A stretch of 64,000 bases of DNA. It comes from Marinobacter persicus. GTDB lineage: Bacteria > Pseudomonadota > Gammaproteobacteria > Pseudomonadales > Oleiphilaceae. A program made the position numbers and the translations under genes. Below are positions 35,215 to 44,733 of the stretch, piece by piece. The DNA lies in NCBI RefSeq assembly GCF_002934325.1, contig NZ_PTIV01000002.1, forward strand, positions 1 through 64,000, given 5' to 3'. A model generated the notes under the pieces. It was not told the DNA's origin, searched no databases, and saw only the letters and a list, made by a program, of their open reading frames with translations. Each line of letters starts with the position of its first letter. The first letter of the stretch is position 1.

Positions 35215-38200
35215 TTACTCGCCCAGCGGCTCTGCATGTTCACCATGGCGCTGGGCCCGCCACTCCCGGAACTGCTCCAGCCAGCTCAACAGGGCCGGAA
35301 TCACCAGCAACACCAGGAAGGTTGATAACCCCAGCCCAAAGGCAATCGAAGTAGCCATGGGAATCAGGAACTGGGCCTGGAGCGACGTTTCAAACAGCAG
35401 GGGCAACAAGCCGCCAATGGTGGTCAGCGAGGTCAAAAGTACCGCCCGCACCCGTTGCACCGCCGCCTCGTTCAGGGCATCGGTAATGCCATGACCTTTC
35501 TGGCGGTGGTGATTATAGAAAGCCACCAGGATGATGGCGTTGTTCACCACAATGCCCGACAACCCAAACAGACCAAACAGGGAAAGAATGGTCAGTTGCA
35601 GCCCCATGAACCAGTGCCCGAGCAGGGCGCCGACCAGGGCAAAGGGGATGATTGCCATGACGATCAAGGGCAGCGACCAGGAGGCAAACACCCAGGCCAG
35701 GACCACGTACATCAGCCCCAGGCCAATCAGAAGGCCAGTCCTCATGTCTGCCAGGGTTTCCCGCTGATCCGCTGACCGACCCTCGAAGCTATAGCGAATG
35801 CCGTAGCGGGCCGCGATATCCGGCAACGCTTCTGCCTGCAGGCTCGCCAGAACCTGGTCGGTCGTCGCCACATTGGTGTTCAGTGCCGAAGTCACCTCCA
35901 CGGCCAGTTTGCCGTCGGCGTGGCGCAGCGCCTGGAAGCCCTGGCGATGATCCAGGTTCATCACCTGGGTCAAGGGCACAAAGCGGCCATCAGGCACTCG
36001 CACCGTCATCCTTTCCAACGTGGTGTAGCGCTCACGCTGTTCGCGGGGTAGCTGCACACGCACTTCCATTTCGTCCCGCCCATCCTGATAAATCTGGGCA
36101 ATCCGGCCATCGAAGGCCGCACGTAACTGGCGGCCAAGATCCACGGTGGTAAGTCCCAGGGCCTGGCCGAAGGCGCTGACCTGGTAAATCAGTTGCTCGC
36201 GACCCCAGGGCATGTCGTCTTCCACGTTCAGCACGCCCGGTAAGGCGCCAAGTGCCTGGCTCAATTCACCAGCGGCACGCTTCAGCTCTTCGGCGTTATC
36301 GCCGGTCAGCCGCACATTCACATCCCGTCCCGGCGGACCGGACTGGCGCTCATTGATATTCAGGGTGTCCAGGCCAGCCGGCAGGTTCATGCGCTCCCGC
36401 CATTCGGCCATGAACCGGGCGTTGCGCACCGAGCGCTGGTCGGAAGGCACCAGTTCCACCAACATGGAGCCAAGTTCATCACCGTTACGGGAACTGGCCT
36501 CAGCTCCCTGGGTGGCGCCGTACGTGGTCACGGCGTGGCGGATCAGATCACCACCCAACGCTCGCTCGGTCTCATTGAGGCTGCGCTGCATTTGCTCCAT
36601 GAAATCAGCCACCGTGTCTTTATGGGTGCCGGCGACAAAGCTGACATTGGCATAGAGCACCGACGGCTCCGGTGTGGGGAAGAAGTTGAACCCCAGCCGG
36701 CCACCGGCGAGCAGACCGACGGTCGCCACCGACAGGGCAAGGGCGGCGGCCACAGTAACACCCCGGTGTTTGAGGCTGTAACGGGAGAAGCGCCGGAAGG
36801 GCCCTTCACGAAAGGCATCAAAACGCTGCTCAAAACCGCCACGCAGGCGAGCAAGTGGGTTGTTCCGGATGAGCGACCCGGTCTCGCTGTCCCCGTCTTT
36901 CCGTTTTTTCTGTACGAACGCCGAGCGCAGGTGCACCGGCAGCACCACAAAACACTCCAGCAACGAGGCCACCAGAACACAGATCATGACCAGGGGAATA
37001 TCGCCCAGGATGTTGCCGATAATACCGCCCACGACCAGCAGGGGCATGAACGCTGCCACCGTGGTCAATGAAGACGCCAGCACCGGCCAGACCATCCTTT
37101 TGGCCGCACCCTCGGCCGCATAGATGGAAGGCTCGCCCATGCGGGCATGGGCGTCGGCGTCTTCGCCCACCACAATGGCATCGTCCACGATCACACCCAG
37201 GGCCATGATCAACGCAAACAGGGAAATCATGTTGATGGACCCGCCCACCAGCCAGAGCACGCCCATGGCCGCCAGAAAGGCGGTGGGAATACCAACGGCC
37301 ACCCAGGCCGCCACCCGGCCGGGCAGAAACAGGTACAGCAGGCCGATAACCAGCACCAGACCGCTCAGGCCGTTGCTGACCAGCAGGGAAATGCGGTCCT
37401 CCAGCAGCTGCCAGGTCTCGTCATACACCTCCAGTTTAATGGTCGGAGGCAAGGCAGGGCGGGTGTCCGCCAGCCAGGTTTCCAGCACCCGGGCCGCGGC
37501 CAGAGAATTGCCGGTTTCCGACCGCTGCAGCTGCAACTCAATGGCGGGCATGCCCTCATTGGTCATCACGGTCTGATTGTCCCGTGCTTCCTGGCGAATG
37601 ATGGCCACATCGCCCAGTTTAAGGCGAATCCGTTCCCCGCTCAGTACCGGTACCGTCTCGAAAGCCTGGGGACTGCGCCGCTGTTCCACCGAGCGCAATT
37701 CCCGCGTCGCGTCTTCCTGGGCCATCATGCCCGCCGGCAGGTCGCGGGACAGCGCCGCCACCCGATCCGCCACCTGTTCCAGTGACAAGCCCAGGCTTTC
37801 CAGGCGTTCCACGGGAACCTCAATACTGATCTGCTGTTCGGGCATACCCCGGAGATTGATCCGGTCGATGCCCCGGTCCAGCAATTCATCCTCGAAGCGG
37901 TGGGCCAGGTGGCGCAATTCACTGCGTTCAACGTCGCCGTAAAGCAGCAGGCGGGCCACCGGCTCGTAACGCTCCACCCGGGTGACCTGGGGCTCCTCGG
38001 CATCGGCGGGCAGGTTATTGAACTCATCCACCTGCTGGCGCACATCGTCCACGGCCTGGATGGGGTCCGTGCCTTCGTGGAACTCCAGACTGATGGAGGC
38101 CACCCCCTGGGCCGAGGTGGAGGTCATTTTCTTCAGACCATCAACGCTGCGCAGCCGCTGTTCCAGCGGGTCGGTGATGCCGCGCTCAACGTCCTCGGCG

Positions 38201-38376
38201 GAGGCCCCGCTCCACACTACCCGCACGCTCACCACATCCAGGGCGAAGGTGGGGAAGAACTGGATGTTCATACGCATCAGCCCCAGCGCACCACCCAGCA
38301 GCATCACCAGCATGACCAAATTACCCGCCACGCGGTGGTGTACGAAAAAGCCGATGACCCCTTTCTTGCGCGTCAT
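35215..38376 (-). CDS. RND-family efflux pump, inner-membrane transporter
   Basis: A 1053-residue AcrB-superfamily protein with the usual twelve membrane segments and two large periplasmic loops. The fourth membrane segment retains the proton-relay pair in VIVDDAIVVGEDADA. It overlaps the adaptor gene by 4 bases (ATGA), forming a two-gene operon with no outer-membrane factor. Its substrate is unknown; the sequence looks more like the broad AcrB-type family than a heavy-metal pump. Confidence 0.92.
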   Translation of the reverse strand: MTRKKGVIGFFVHHRVAGNLVMLVMLLGGALGLMRMNIQFFPTFALDVVSVRVVWSGASAEDVERGITDPLEQRLRSVDGLKKMTSTSAQGVASISLEFHEGTDPIQAVDDVRQQVDEFNNLPADAEEPQVTRVERYEPVARLLLYGDVERSELRHLAHRFEDELLDRGIDRINLRGMPEQQISIEVPVERLESLGLSLEQVADRVAALSRDLPAGMMAQEDATRELRSVEQRRSPQAFETVPVLSGERIRLKLGDVAIIRQEARDNQTVMTNEGMPAIELQLQRSETGNSLAAARVLETWLADTRPALPPTIKLEVYDETWQLLEDRISLLVSNGLSGLVLVIGLLYLFLPGRVAAWVAVGIPTAFLAAMGVLWLVGGSINMISLFALIMALGVIVDDAIVVGEDADAHARMGEPSIYAAEGAAKRMVWPVLASSLTTVAAFMPLLVVGGIIGNILGDIPLVMICVLVASLLECFVVLPVHLRSAFVQKKRKDGDSETGSLIRNNPLARLRGGFEQRFDAFREGPFRRFSRYSLKHRGVTVAAALALSVATVGLLAGGRLGFNFFPTPEPSVLYANVSFVAGTHKDTVADFMEQMQRSLNETERALGGDLIRHAVTTYGATQGAEASSRNGDELGSMLVELVPSDQRSVRNARFMAEWRERMNLPAGLDTLNINERQSGPPGRDVNVRLTGDNAEELKRAAGELSQALGALPGVLNVEDDMPWGREQLIYQVSAFGQALGLTTVDLGRQLRAAFDGRIAQIYQDGRDEMEVRVQLPREQRERYTTLERMTVRVPDGRFVPLTQVMNLDHRQGFQALRHADGKLAVEVTSALNTNVATTDQVLASLQAEALPDIAARYGIRYSFEGRSADQRETLADMRTGLLIGLGLMYVVLAWVFASWSLPLIVMAIIPFALVGALLGHWFMGLQLTILSLFGLFGLSGIVVNNAIILVAFYNHHRQKGHGITDALNEAAVQRVRAVLLTSLTTIGGLLPLLFETSLQAQFLIPMATSIAFGLGLSTFLVLLVIPALLSWLEQFREWRAQRHGEHAEPLGE

Positions 38377-39614
38377 GAGGCCGACTCCGACGCCGGTGTG
38401 GCCTCCTCGACCTTCAGCCCGGTCACGGCGTTGGGCAGGTGGGTGGTGATCAGGCGCATGCCCGCTTCCAGCTGGTCGCTGGCAATCAGCAACTGGCGTT
38501 CGCCATTGTCACTCTCAGCCTCGCCAATGCGCTCGACCCGGATCTGCCGCATGCGGTTGTCCGGGGTCATGACGTACACACGGTCGGCCCCGTACAGGGC
38601 ACTGAAAGGAATCGCAACGGTGTTATTCCGGGCGGGGCGTTGCAAGGTCAGGGTTTGCAGGCCGCCCGGTCGCAGTCCTCCCGGGTCACCCTGCAGTTCC
38701 AGTACCGCTTCGGTACCCGCCGGGTCAGACACACCAGCAAAGCGCTTTAGCACAAAGGCCTGCTGCCCGGATTCGGACCGTGCCGTCAATGTTTCTCCCC
38801 GAGCCAGGGCCGCCATCAATTCGTCCTGAAACGCCCGCGGCACGCGGGCCCGAACCTCCAGACCATTAACCGGGTACAGGGAAAACAGAGCCTGGTTGCG
38901 TGACACCTGGTCGCCAACAGCAACCTGTACATTGGTCGCGATACCCTCAAACGGTGCCCGAACCCGGGCCCGGTCACTGTCCAGTTCCACCGCTGCCAGG
39001 TTGGCGCGGGCCTGAGCCAGCCGGGCTTCCAGACTTTGCAGGCGGGCGGGATGCTCGGCGATGGCACGTTCACGGTTGGTTACCGTGAGTTGGGCCCGGG
39101 CCAGGGCATCGGTAGCCATCTCCAGGTCCTCCCGGGAGGCCAGGTTACGCGCAACCAGGGATTGGATGCGTTCATGCTGGCGCCGGGCGTTGTCCAGGAT
39201 GGCCCGTTCGCTCTTCAGCGCCCGCTGGTCATTGCGGTAGCGCACCTCTTCGGAACGGACCTGGGCTTCGAGGTCCGCCACCTGGGATCGGGCCTGGGCC
39301 AGTACCGGCTCAATGTCGGCTGTGTCCAGGGCCATCAACAGCGCGCCTGCCGCAACCCGCTGACCTTCTGCCACGGATTTCTCGGCAATACGTCCGGCCA
39401 GTGTGGCCGTGACGGTTTGTTGTTCCGGAGCCACTACCTCGCCGTACAGCCGCAAGACGGGCACATGCCTGGCTGGCTCAACGTTCTGTACCTCTACCCG
39501 CCAGCTCCGTTCGGTGGCGCTCGCCTCGGGCGGTTCCGGCCGGGTCGCCTTGAGGGTGATGAACACCGCAATACCGAAAGCGACAATCAACAGGGGCAGC
39601 AATTTTTTGACCAT
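38373..39614 (-). CDS. RND efflux pump periplasmic adaptor (membrane fusion protein)
   Basis: A 413-residue adaptor with an N-terminal membrane anchor (LLPLLIVAFGIAVFI), a lipoyl-like part (VVAPEQQTVTATLAGRIAEK), a long alpha-helical hairpin (about 100-210) and beta-barrel elements. I chose the ATG at 39614; an open TTG two codons upstream is less likely. It is the first gene of the pump operon and bridges the transporter to an outer-membrane channel encoded elsewhere. Confidence 0.9.
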   Translation of the reverse strand: MVKKLLPLLIVAFGIAVFITLKATRPEPPEASATERSWRVEVQNVEPARHVPVLRLYGEVVAPEQQTVTATLAGRIAEKSVAEGQRVAAGALLMALDTADIEPVLAQARSQVADLEAQVRSEEVRYRNDQRALKSERAILDNARRQHERIQSLVARNLASREDLEMATDALARAQLTVTNRERAIAEHPARLQSLEARLAQARANLAAVELDSDRARVRAPFEGIATNVQVAVGDQVSRNQALFSLYPVNGLEVRARVPRAFQDELMAALARGETLTARSESGQQAFVLKRFAGVSDPAGTEAVLELQGDPGGLRPGGLQTLTLQRPARNNTVAIPFSALYGADRVYVMTPDNRMRQIRVERIGEAESDNGERQLLIASDQLEAGMRLITTHLPNAVTGLKVEEATPASESAS

Positions 39615-39742
39615 GGACAAACGTGACTCTGGTTGGTTGGGGTGCGGCTAACCGCTGAACTACTATACAATCTTCAGTTAATCCCTGATGAACCCACTTC
39701 AGATTTGCCGGCAACGCCACCTGACACTCGAGAGCCCATTGA

Positions 39743-40189
39743 ATGGAAAACGGTTATCACACACTGCTGAACGTGACTCTTCTGAACTGTTTTTTGGTCT
39801 GTGTGGTGGTCGTTATTCATAACGAGGCGTTGATGCGTTTGAGCCGGATGCTGCCCAAAATGCGCCGCAGCCATCACTTTCGCATCACCTTTGCCGTTCT
39901 CGGCTGTCTGACCGCCCATGCCCTACAGGTATGGATCTTCGCCACCGCATTCTACTTCATGCACCATGCCGAAGGCTGGGGTCATCTGGCGGGCAATTTC
40001 AGCGGCAGCCTGCTGGATTCCGCCTATTTTTCCTTCACCACATTCACCACGCTGGGTTACGGCGACATTGAAGCTTTGGGCCAACTGCGTTACCTGACCG
40101 GTATTGAAGCGCTGACCGGGTTTCTGCTGATCACCTGGAGCGCCTCCTTCCTGTTCCTGGAAATGCAGCGTTACTGGCCCACCCGCTGA
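39743..40189 (+). CDS. Two-transmembrane potassium-channel-like protein
   Basis: A 148-residue membrane protein. Hydrophobic segments at about 7-25, 50-70 and 117-137 surround a pore-loop motif TTFTTLGYGDIEAL, which contains the TxGYGD selectivity filter of potassium channels. It lacks a C-terminal RCK or cyclic-nucleotide domain. The gene is read rightward between two leftward RND operons, its stop abutting the second pump's stop. Ion selectivity is inferred from the filter. Confidence 0.82.
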   Translation: MENGYHTLLNVTLLNCFLVCVVVVIHNEALMRLSRMLPKMRRSHHFRITFAVLGCLTAHALQVWIFATAFYFMHHAEGWGHLAGNFSGSLLDSAYFSFTTFTTLGYGDIEALGQLRYLTGIEALTGFLLITWSASFLFLEMQRYWPTR

Positions 40190-43100
40190 TCACAGCCAGC
40201 GACAGCGGGCCAAAGTGTAGTACAGCAAAGGCACAACAATCACCGTCAGCAGTGTGGACATCAGCAGACCAAAAATCAGCGAGATGGCCAAGCCGTTAAA
40301 AATCGGATCACTGAGGATGAAGTAAGCCCCAACAATCGCCGAAATGGCGGTCAGTGCAATGGGTTTGATGCGCACGGCACCGGCCAGCACCACGGCCCGG
40401 TCAAGCTCCATGCCTTCGTCCAGCAACTGTTTGATAAACACCACCAGCAGGATGGAATTACGCACGATGATGCCCGCCAGGGCAATCATGCCGATCATGC
40501 TGGTGGCGGTGAACTCCTTCCCCAGCAACGCGTGCCCGGGCATGATGCCAATCAGCGTCAACGGGATCGGCGCCATGATTACCAGCGGCAGGATGTAGGA
40601 ACGGAACTGCGCGACCAGTAACACGAAAATCATGAACACGCCGACACTGTACGCAATGCCCATGTCCCGGAAGGTTTCATAGGTGATCTGCCATTCGCCA
40701 TCCCACTTCAGGGTGCCTTTCTCGGGCAACACCGGCTGTTCGATGAAATACTGTTCCGGGGCCTCGGCCTGCTGTTTCAGGCGATCCACCGTTCGGAACA
40801 TGCCATAGAGCGGGGAATCGATCTCGCCGGCCATGTCCGCTGTTACGTAGGTCACCGGCAACAGATCCTTGTGGTAGATCGCCCCCATCCAATCGGCCTC
40901 CTGAACCTCGGCAATGCTGGCCAGGGGCACCAACTGGCCGCTGCGGCTGCGAACCTTGATCGACAGCAGGGCCGAGGGCTGCGCTTTGTCGCCCTCACCC
41001 AGAATGACCCGGATGGGCACCGGGTATTTGGCCTGATCATCATGCAGAAAACTGACACCCGTGCCATTCAGAGCCGCTTGCAGGGTGGTTACCACCTGCG
41101 CCTGGGAGACGCCAAGCCTGGCGGCGCGGTCACGGTCCACAACCACTTCCCACTCGCGGGTCGGCGCTTCCAGGGTGGTGTCGACCTGAACAACCCCTTG
41201 CGCCCGGGCCAATTCCCGGGCTACCAGTTTGGCCATATCGGCACGTCGTTCGGCGTTCACGGCATACACTTCCGCCACGATGGGCGAAAGAACCGGCGGC
41301 CCCGGCGGAACTTCGACTATTTTGACTTCTGCGCCATACTTCTTGCCAATCGCGGTCAGGGGCTCTCGCAAAGCCTGGGCTATGGTGTGCGAGGCACGTT
41401 CACGATGCTCCTCACTGGCCGGGTTCACCTGAATATCACCCTGGTAGGGCTCACTACGCAGGTAATACTGGCGCACCAGGCCATTGAAATTGATGGGTGA
41501 AGCGGTGCCGGCATAGGCCTGCCAGTCAGACACTTCGCCTACGGTTTCCAGGTGATGGCCCATTTCCGTCAGCACCCGCTGGGTCTGCTCCACGGGTGTC
41601 CGCTCGGGCATATCCACTACCACCTGGAGCTCCGATTTGTTATCAAAAGGCAGCATCTTCAGAATCACTGCCAGGAAAACCGGCAGGGAGGCCGCTGCAA
41701 GTGTGAGCAGGACGACTCCCAGCCCCAGAAAACGCCTGCGCCAGGGATGTTCCCCCAGAAACGGGGTTAACACGCCGTTGAACAGGGCGAGCGCCCGGGG
41801 GTTCACACCATCGGCCGAGCTGGTGGCCTCGGCATTTTCTTCAATGGCGTCCCCCTTCTTGTGCCGGAGCAGGCGAAGCGCCAGCCAGGGCGCCACCACA
41901 AAGGCCACAATCTGGGACATGACCATGCCGGCGGAGGCATTGATGGGAATCGGGCTCATGTACGGCCCCATCAACCCGGTCACAAAGGCCATGGGCAGCA
42001 ACGCCGCCATAATGGTCAAACTGGCCATGATGGTCGGTGTGCCCACTTCGTCCACCGCAACCGGAATAATTTCCTTCACCGAGCGCCGGGTATTCTGGAT
42101 ACGCCGGTTGATGTTCTCGGTGATGACAATGCCATCGTCCACCAATATGCCGATGGAGAAAATCAGTGCGAACAGGGACACCCGGTTGAGGGTAAAGCCC
42201 CAGGCCCACGAGAAAACCAGCGTCAGCAGCAGAGTGATTAACACCGAGACGCCCACAATCACGGCCTGGCGCCAGCCCATAAAGGCCAGCACCAGCACCA
42301 TCACCGCCAGGGTCGCGGAAATCAGGTCAGAAATAAGCTTCTGGGCCTTGTCCGAGGCGGTCAGGCCGTAATCACGGGTGACCAGTACCTCAACATCGGG
42401 GGGAAGTGCACGGTTGCGCAACTGATCCAGTCGCTCCTCGATCGAGGTGGTGATGTTAATGGCGTTCTCACCCGGCTTTTTGGCGATGGCCAACGTAACG
42501 GCCGGGTAGACGTCACCCGGTTCGCCCCCCACCGCTTCGGGATGGGCCGGCCCGAAGCCGACCTGGAGACTCTGGTCGGGCACGGTGCCACCACGCCGCA
42601 CCTGTGCCACGTCATCCAGATGCACGGCAGCGCCGTTGTGCATACCCACCACCAGCCGCTTCACGTCGGCCACCGATTCCAGCAACGTACCGGCCTGCAC
42701 GGGAATAGAAACGTTGCCCTGGGTGACCCGGCTTTCCTGGCTGGAGGCATTGGCCGCGTTCAGGGCATTGGCAATGTCGGCGGTGGTCAGCCCGAAGCCG
42801 GACAGTAGCGCGGGATTAAAGACAACATCCACGCGGTCGGGAATGCCGCCCACGGTGTAAATGTCCCGGGTACCGGGCACCCGCTTGAGGGCCACTTCCA
42901 GCATGTGCGCCAGACGCGTGAGTTCCTCACCGGCGTGGGTGCCTGTCGGATCGTAAAGAGTCAGCGTCATGACCGGCACGTCGTCAATGCTGCGGGGCTT
43001 GATCAAAGGCTGGGACGCACCCAACCCGGGCGGCAGCCAGTCCTGGTTGGAGTACACCTGGTTATAAAGTCGGACCAATGCCTCCTGGCGCTCAATACCG

Positions 43101-43420
43101 ACCTCAAACTGCACCGTGATGACGGCCTGACCCTGACGGGAGACGGAGTACACGTGCTCCACCCCCTTGATTTCACTCATCACCTGCTCGGCGGGCGTGG
43201 CAATGACGCTTTCCACTTCCCTGGTACTGGCACCGGGCAAGGCCACCATAATATCGGCCATGGTGACGTCGATCTGGGGCTCTTCTTCCTTGGGCGTGAT
43301 CACCACCGCCAGCACACCGAGGATAATGGCCAGCAGGGCCAACAGGGGTGTCAGGTGATTATTCTGGAACGCGCGGGCGATGGCACCGGACGGGCCAACC
43401 GGGGGCAACTCCTGACTCAT
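40190..43420 (-). CDS. RND-family efflux pump, inner-membrane transporter (second pump)
   Basis: A 1076-residue AcrB-superfamily protein, distinct from the pump at 35215. It opens with FQNNHLTPLLALLAIILGVL and TPKEEEPQIDVTMADI, a pattern common in RND proteins paired with simple adaptors. The proton-relay aspartates are kept in GILVDDGIVITENI. It follows its adaptor by 6 bases. No outer-membrane factor is present. Substrate unknown. Confidence 0.92.
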   Translation of the reverse strand: MSQELPPVGPSGAIARAFQNNHLTPLLALLAIILGVLAVVITPKEEEPQIDVTMADIMVALPGASTREVESVIATPAEQVMSEIKGVEHVYSVSRQGQAVITVQFEVGIERQEALVRLYNQVYSNQDWLPPGLGASQPLIKPRSIDDVPVMTLTLYDPTGTHAGEELTRLAHMLEVALKRVPGTRDIYTVGGIPDRVDVVFNPALLSGFGLTTADIANALNAANASSQESRVTQGNVSIPVQAGTLLESVADVKRLVVGMHNGAAVHLDDVAQVRRGGTVPDQSLQVGFGPAHPEAVGGEPGDVYPAVTLAIAKKPGENAINITTSIEERLDQLRNRALPPDVEVLVTRDYGLTASDKAQKLISDLISATLAVMVLVLAFMGWRQAVIVGVSVLITLLLTLVFSWAWGFTLNRVSLFALIFSIGILVDDGIVITENINRRIQNTRRSVKEIIPVAVDEVGTPTIMASLTIMAALLPMAFVTGLMGPYMSPIPINASAGMVMSQIVAFVVAPWLALRLLRHKKGDAIEENAEATSSADGVNPRALALFNGVLTPFLGEHPWRRRFLGLGVVLLTLAAASLPVFLAVILKMLPFDNKSELQVVVDMPERTPVEQTQRVLTEMGHHLETVGEVSDWQAYAGTASPINFNGLVRQYYLRSEPYQGDIQVNPASEEHRERASHTIAQALREPLTAIGKKYGAEVKIVEVPPGPPVLSPIVAEVYAVNAERRADMAKLVARELARAQGVVQVDTTLEAPTREWEVVVDRDRAARLGVSQAQVVTTLQAALNGTGVSFLHDDQAKYPVPIRVILGEGDKAQPSALLSIKVRSRSGQLVPLASIAEVQEADWMGAIYHKDLLPVTYVTADMAGEIDSPLYGMFRTVDRLKQQAEAPEQYFIEQPVLPEKGTLKWDGEWQITYETFRDMGIAYSVGVFMIFVLLVAQFRSYILPLVIMAPIPLTLIGIMPGHALLGKEFTATSMIGMIALAGIIVRNSILLVVFIKQLLDEGMELDRAVVLAGAVRIKPIALTAISAIVGAYFILSDPIFNGLAISLIFGLLMSTLLTVIVVPLLYYTLARCRWL

Positions 43421-43426
43421 GGCAAC

Positions 43427-44500
43427 TTACTCCCCGCCCTGGTTCGGTGAATCGGGCAGGGCCAAACGCTTGCTGCCCACCAGCACGGACGGGTTGGCCA
43501 CCACTCGCTCACCCTCGGAGAGCCCGGCGAGTACTTCCAGCCGATTGTCCTGATGAACCCCCACTCGGATCTGGCGCAGGCGGGGCTGCCCCTGCTCATT
43601 AAGCGCGAATACCGCCCGTAGCTCGCTGCGCTGAACCAATGCCGACTCTGGAATCCACAATGCCTCGCGGGTGGCCACCGGCACCCCCACTTTCACCAGC
43701 ATGCCCGGAAACAGCGTGCCATTGGGCTCGGTCAGACGCATGCGTAACCGGAAGGTGTGAGTTTGCGGATCGGCATAGGGGTAAAAGGTCATCTCGCCGG
43801 TGTCCAGCACCCGCCCGTCGGAGAGGGTGACGGTGGCCTGTTTTTCACTTCGCGCTATGTCGGCGTATTGCTGTGGCAGGTCCACCACCACTCGCAGTTG
43901 CTCCAGGGACAGGCCGCTCATCAACGGCTGGCCCGGGCTGACCGACTCCCCGATCTCAACATGGCGCTCGGTGACAATCCCACCGTAGGGCGCAACCACG
44001 CGGGTGTAATCCAGCTGCTCGCGGGCCTCCTCAACGGCAGCCTGCGCCCGCTCAACCCGCGCCTGCGCCGCATTCAGATTGTTGCGGGCGGTATCGAATT
44101 CCTGCTGGGAGACCAGCCCCCGCTCTCGAATGGCAGCGATACGCTGGTATTGCTGGCGGGCATCCTGCAGCCCCGAGCGGGCTTCCTCAAGGCCCGCCTG
44201 GGCCTGATTCAGGCGTGAGCGCTGCTCGGTGTCATCCAGCCGTGCGATCAGGTCGCCGGCGGTGACCGAGTCATCCACATCAAAGGGCAATTCAACCACG
44301 GTGCCGCTGGTCTGGGCCGAAACCGTGCTCTGTTTGACGGCTTCAATCACGCCATCCAGGTGCACCATCTCCTGAAGCGGCGCAGGGCGAACCTCGACCA
44401 CATCCAGCTTTTCAGGTTCCTGGGCCGCCGCAGCTGCGGTCAACCAGACAATGGCCATGGCGAAACTTGCACGAACAAACAGTCGGATGCCCATGAGCAC
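43427..44500 (-). CDS. RND efflux pump periplasmic adaptor (second pump)
   Basis: A 357-residue adaptor with a cleavable signal (WLTAAAAAQ), a lipoyl-like segment (GVIEAVKQSTVSAQTSGTVV), a coiled-coil hairpin (about 80-165) and barrel strands. The GTG at 44500 lies 5 bases after AAGGA; the ATG two codons later is the alternative. It heads the second pump operon. The upstream copper-receptor gene is on the same strand but is closed off by a terminator. Confidence 0.88.
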   Translation of the reverse strand: MLMGIRLFVRASFAMAIVWLTAAAAAQEPEKLDVVEVRPAPLQEMVHLDGVIEAVKQSTVSAQTSGTVVELPFDVDDSVTAGDLIARLDDTEQRSRLNQAQAGLEEARSGLQDARQQYQRIAAIRERGLVSQQEFDTARNNLNAAQARVERAQAAVEEAREQLDYTRVVAPYGGIVTERHVEIGESVSPGQPLMSGLSLEQLRVVVDLPQQYADIARSEKQATVTLSDGRVLDTGEMTFYPYADPQTHTFRLRMRLTEPNGTLFPGMLVKVGVPVATREALWIPESALVQRSELRAVFALNEQGQPRLRQIRVGVHQDNRLEVLAGLSEGERVVANPSVLVGSKRLALPDSPNQGGE

Positions 44501-44643
44501 TTAATTCCTTATAGTTCTTTGCTAATAACTACATCTCAATACCCATAGTAGCAGCAGATTCACCTGCGGAAAAACGCCCTACAAAGAGAGATCTCAACGT
44601 CTCAAGCATAGCCCATCAGGCCTGTGACACCTTGATGTCCCAC

Positions 44644-44682
44644 AAAAAAGCCCCGCAGGAAACCAATGACTCCCTACGGGGC
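44644..44682 (-). terminator. Intrinsic terminator of the TonB-dependent receptor gene
   Basis: Read on the minus strand, GCCCCGTAGG pairs with CCTGCGGGGC across a loop of about 13 bases (one G-T pair), followed by six T. It lies 52 bases beyond the receptor stop codon. Confidence 0.85.
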
Positions 44683-44733
44683 AAGAAAGTCACCCACCGG
44701 CCATGAAAGCGGGCAACCTGACAGTTCCGTTAA

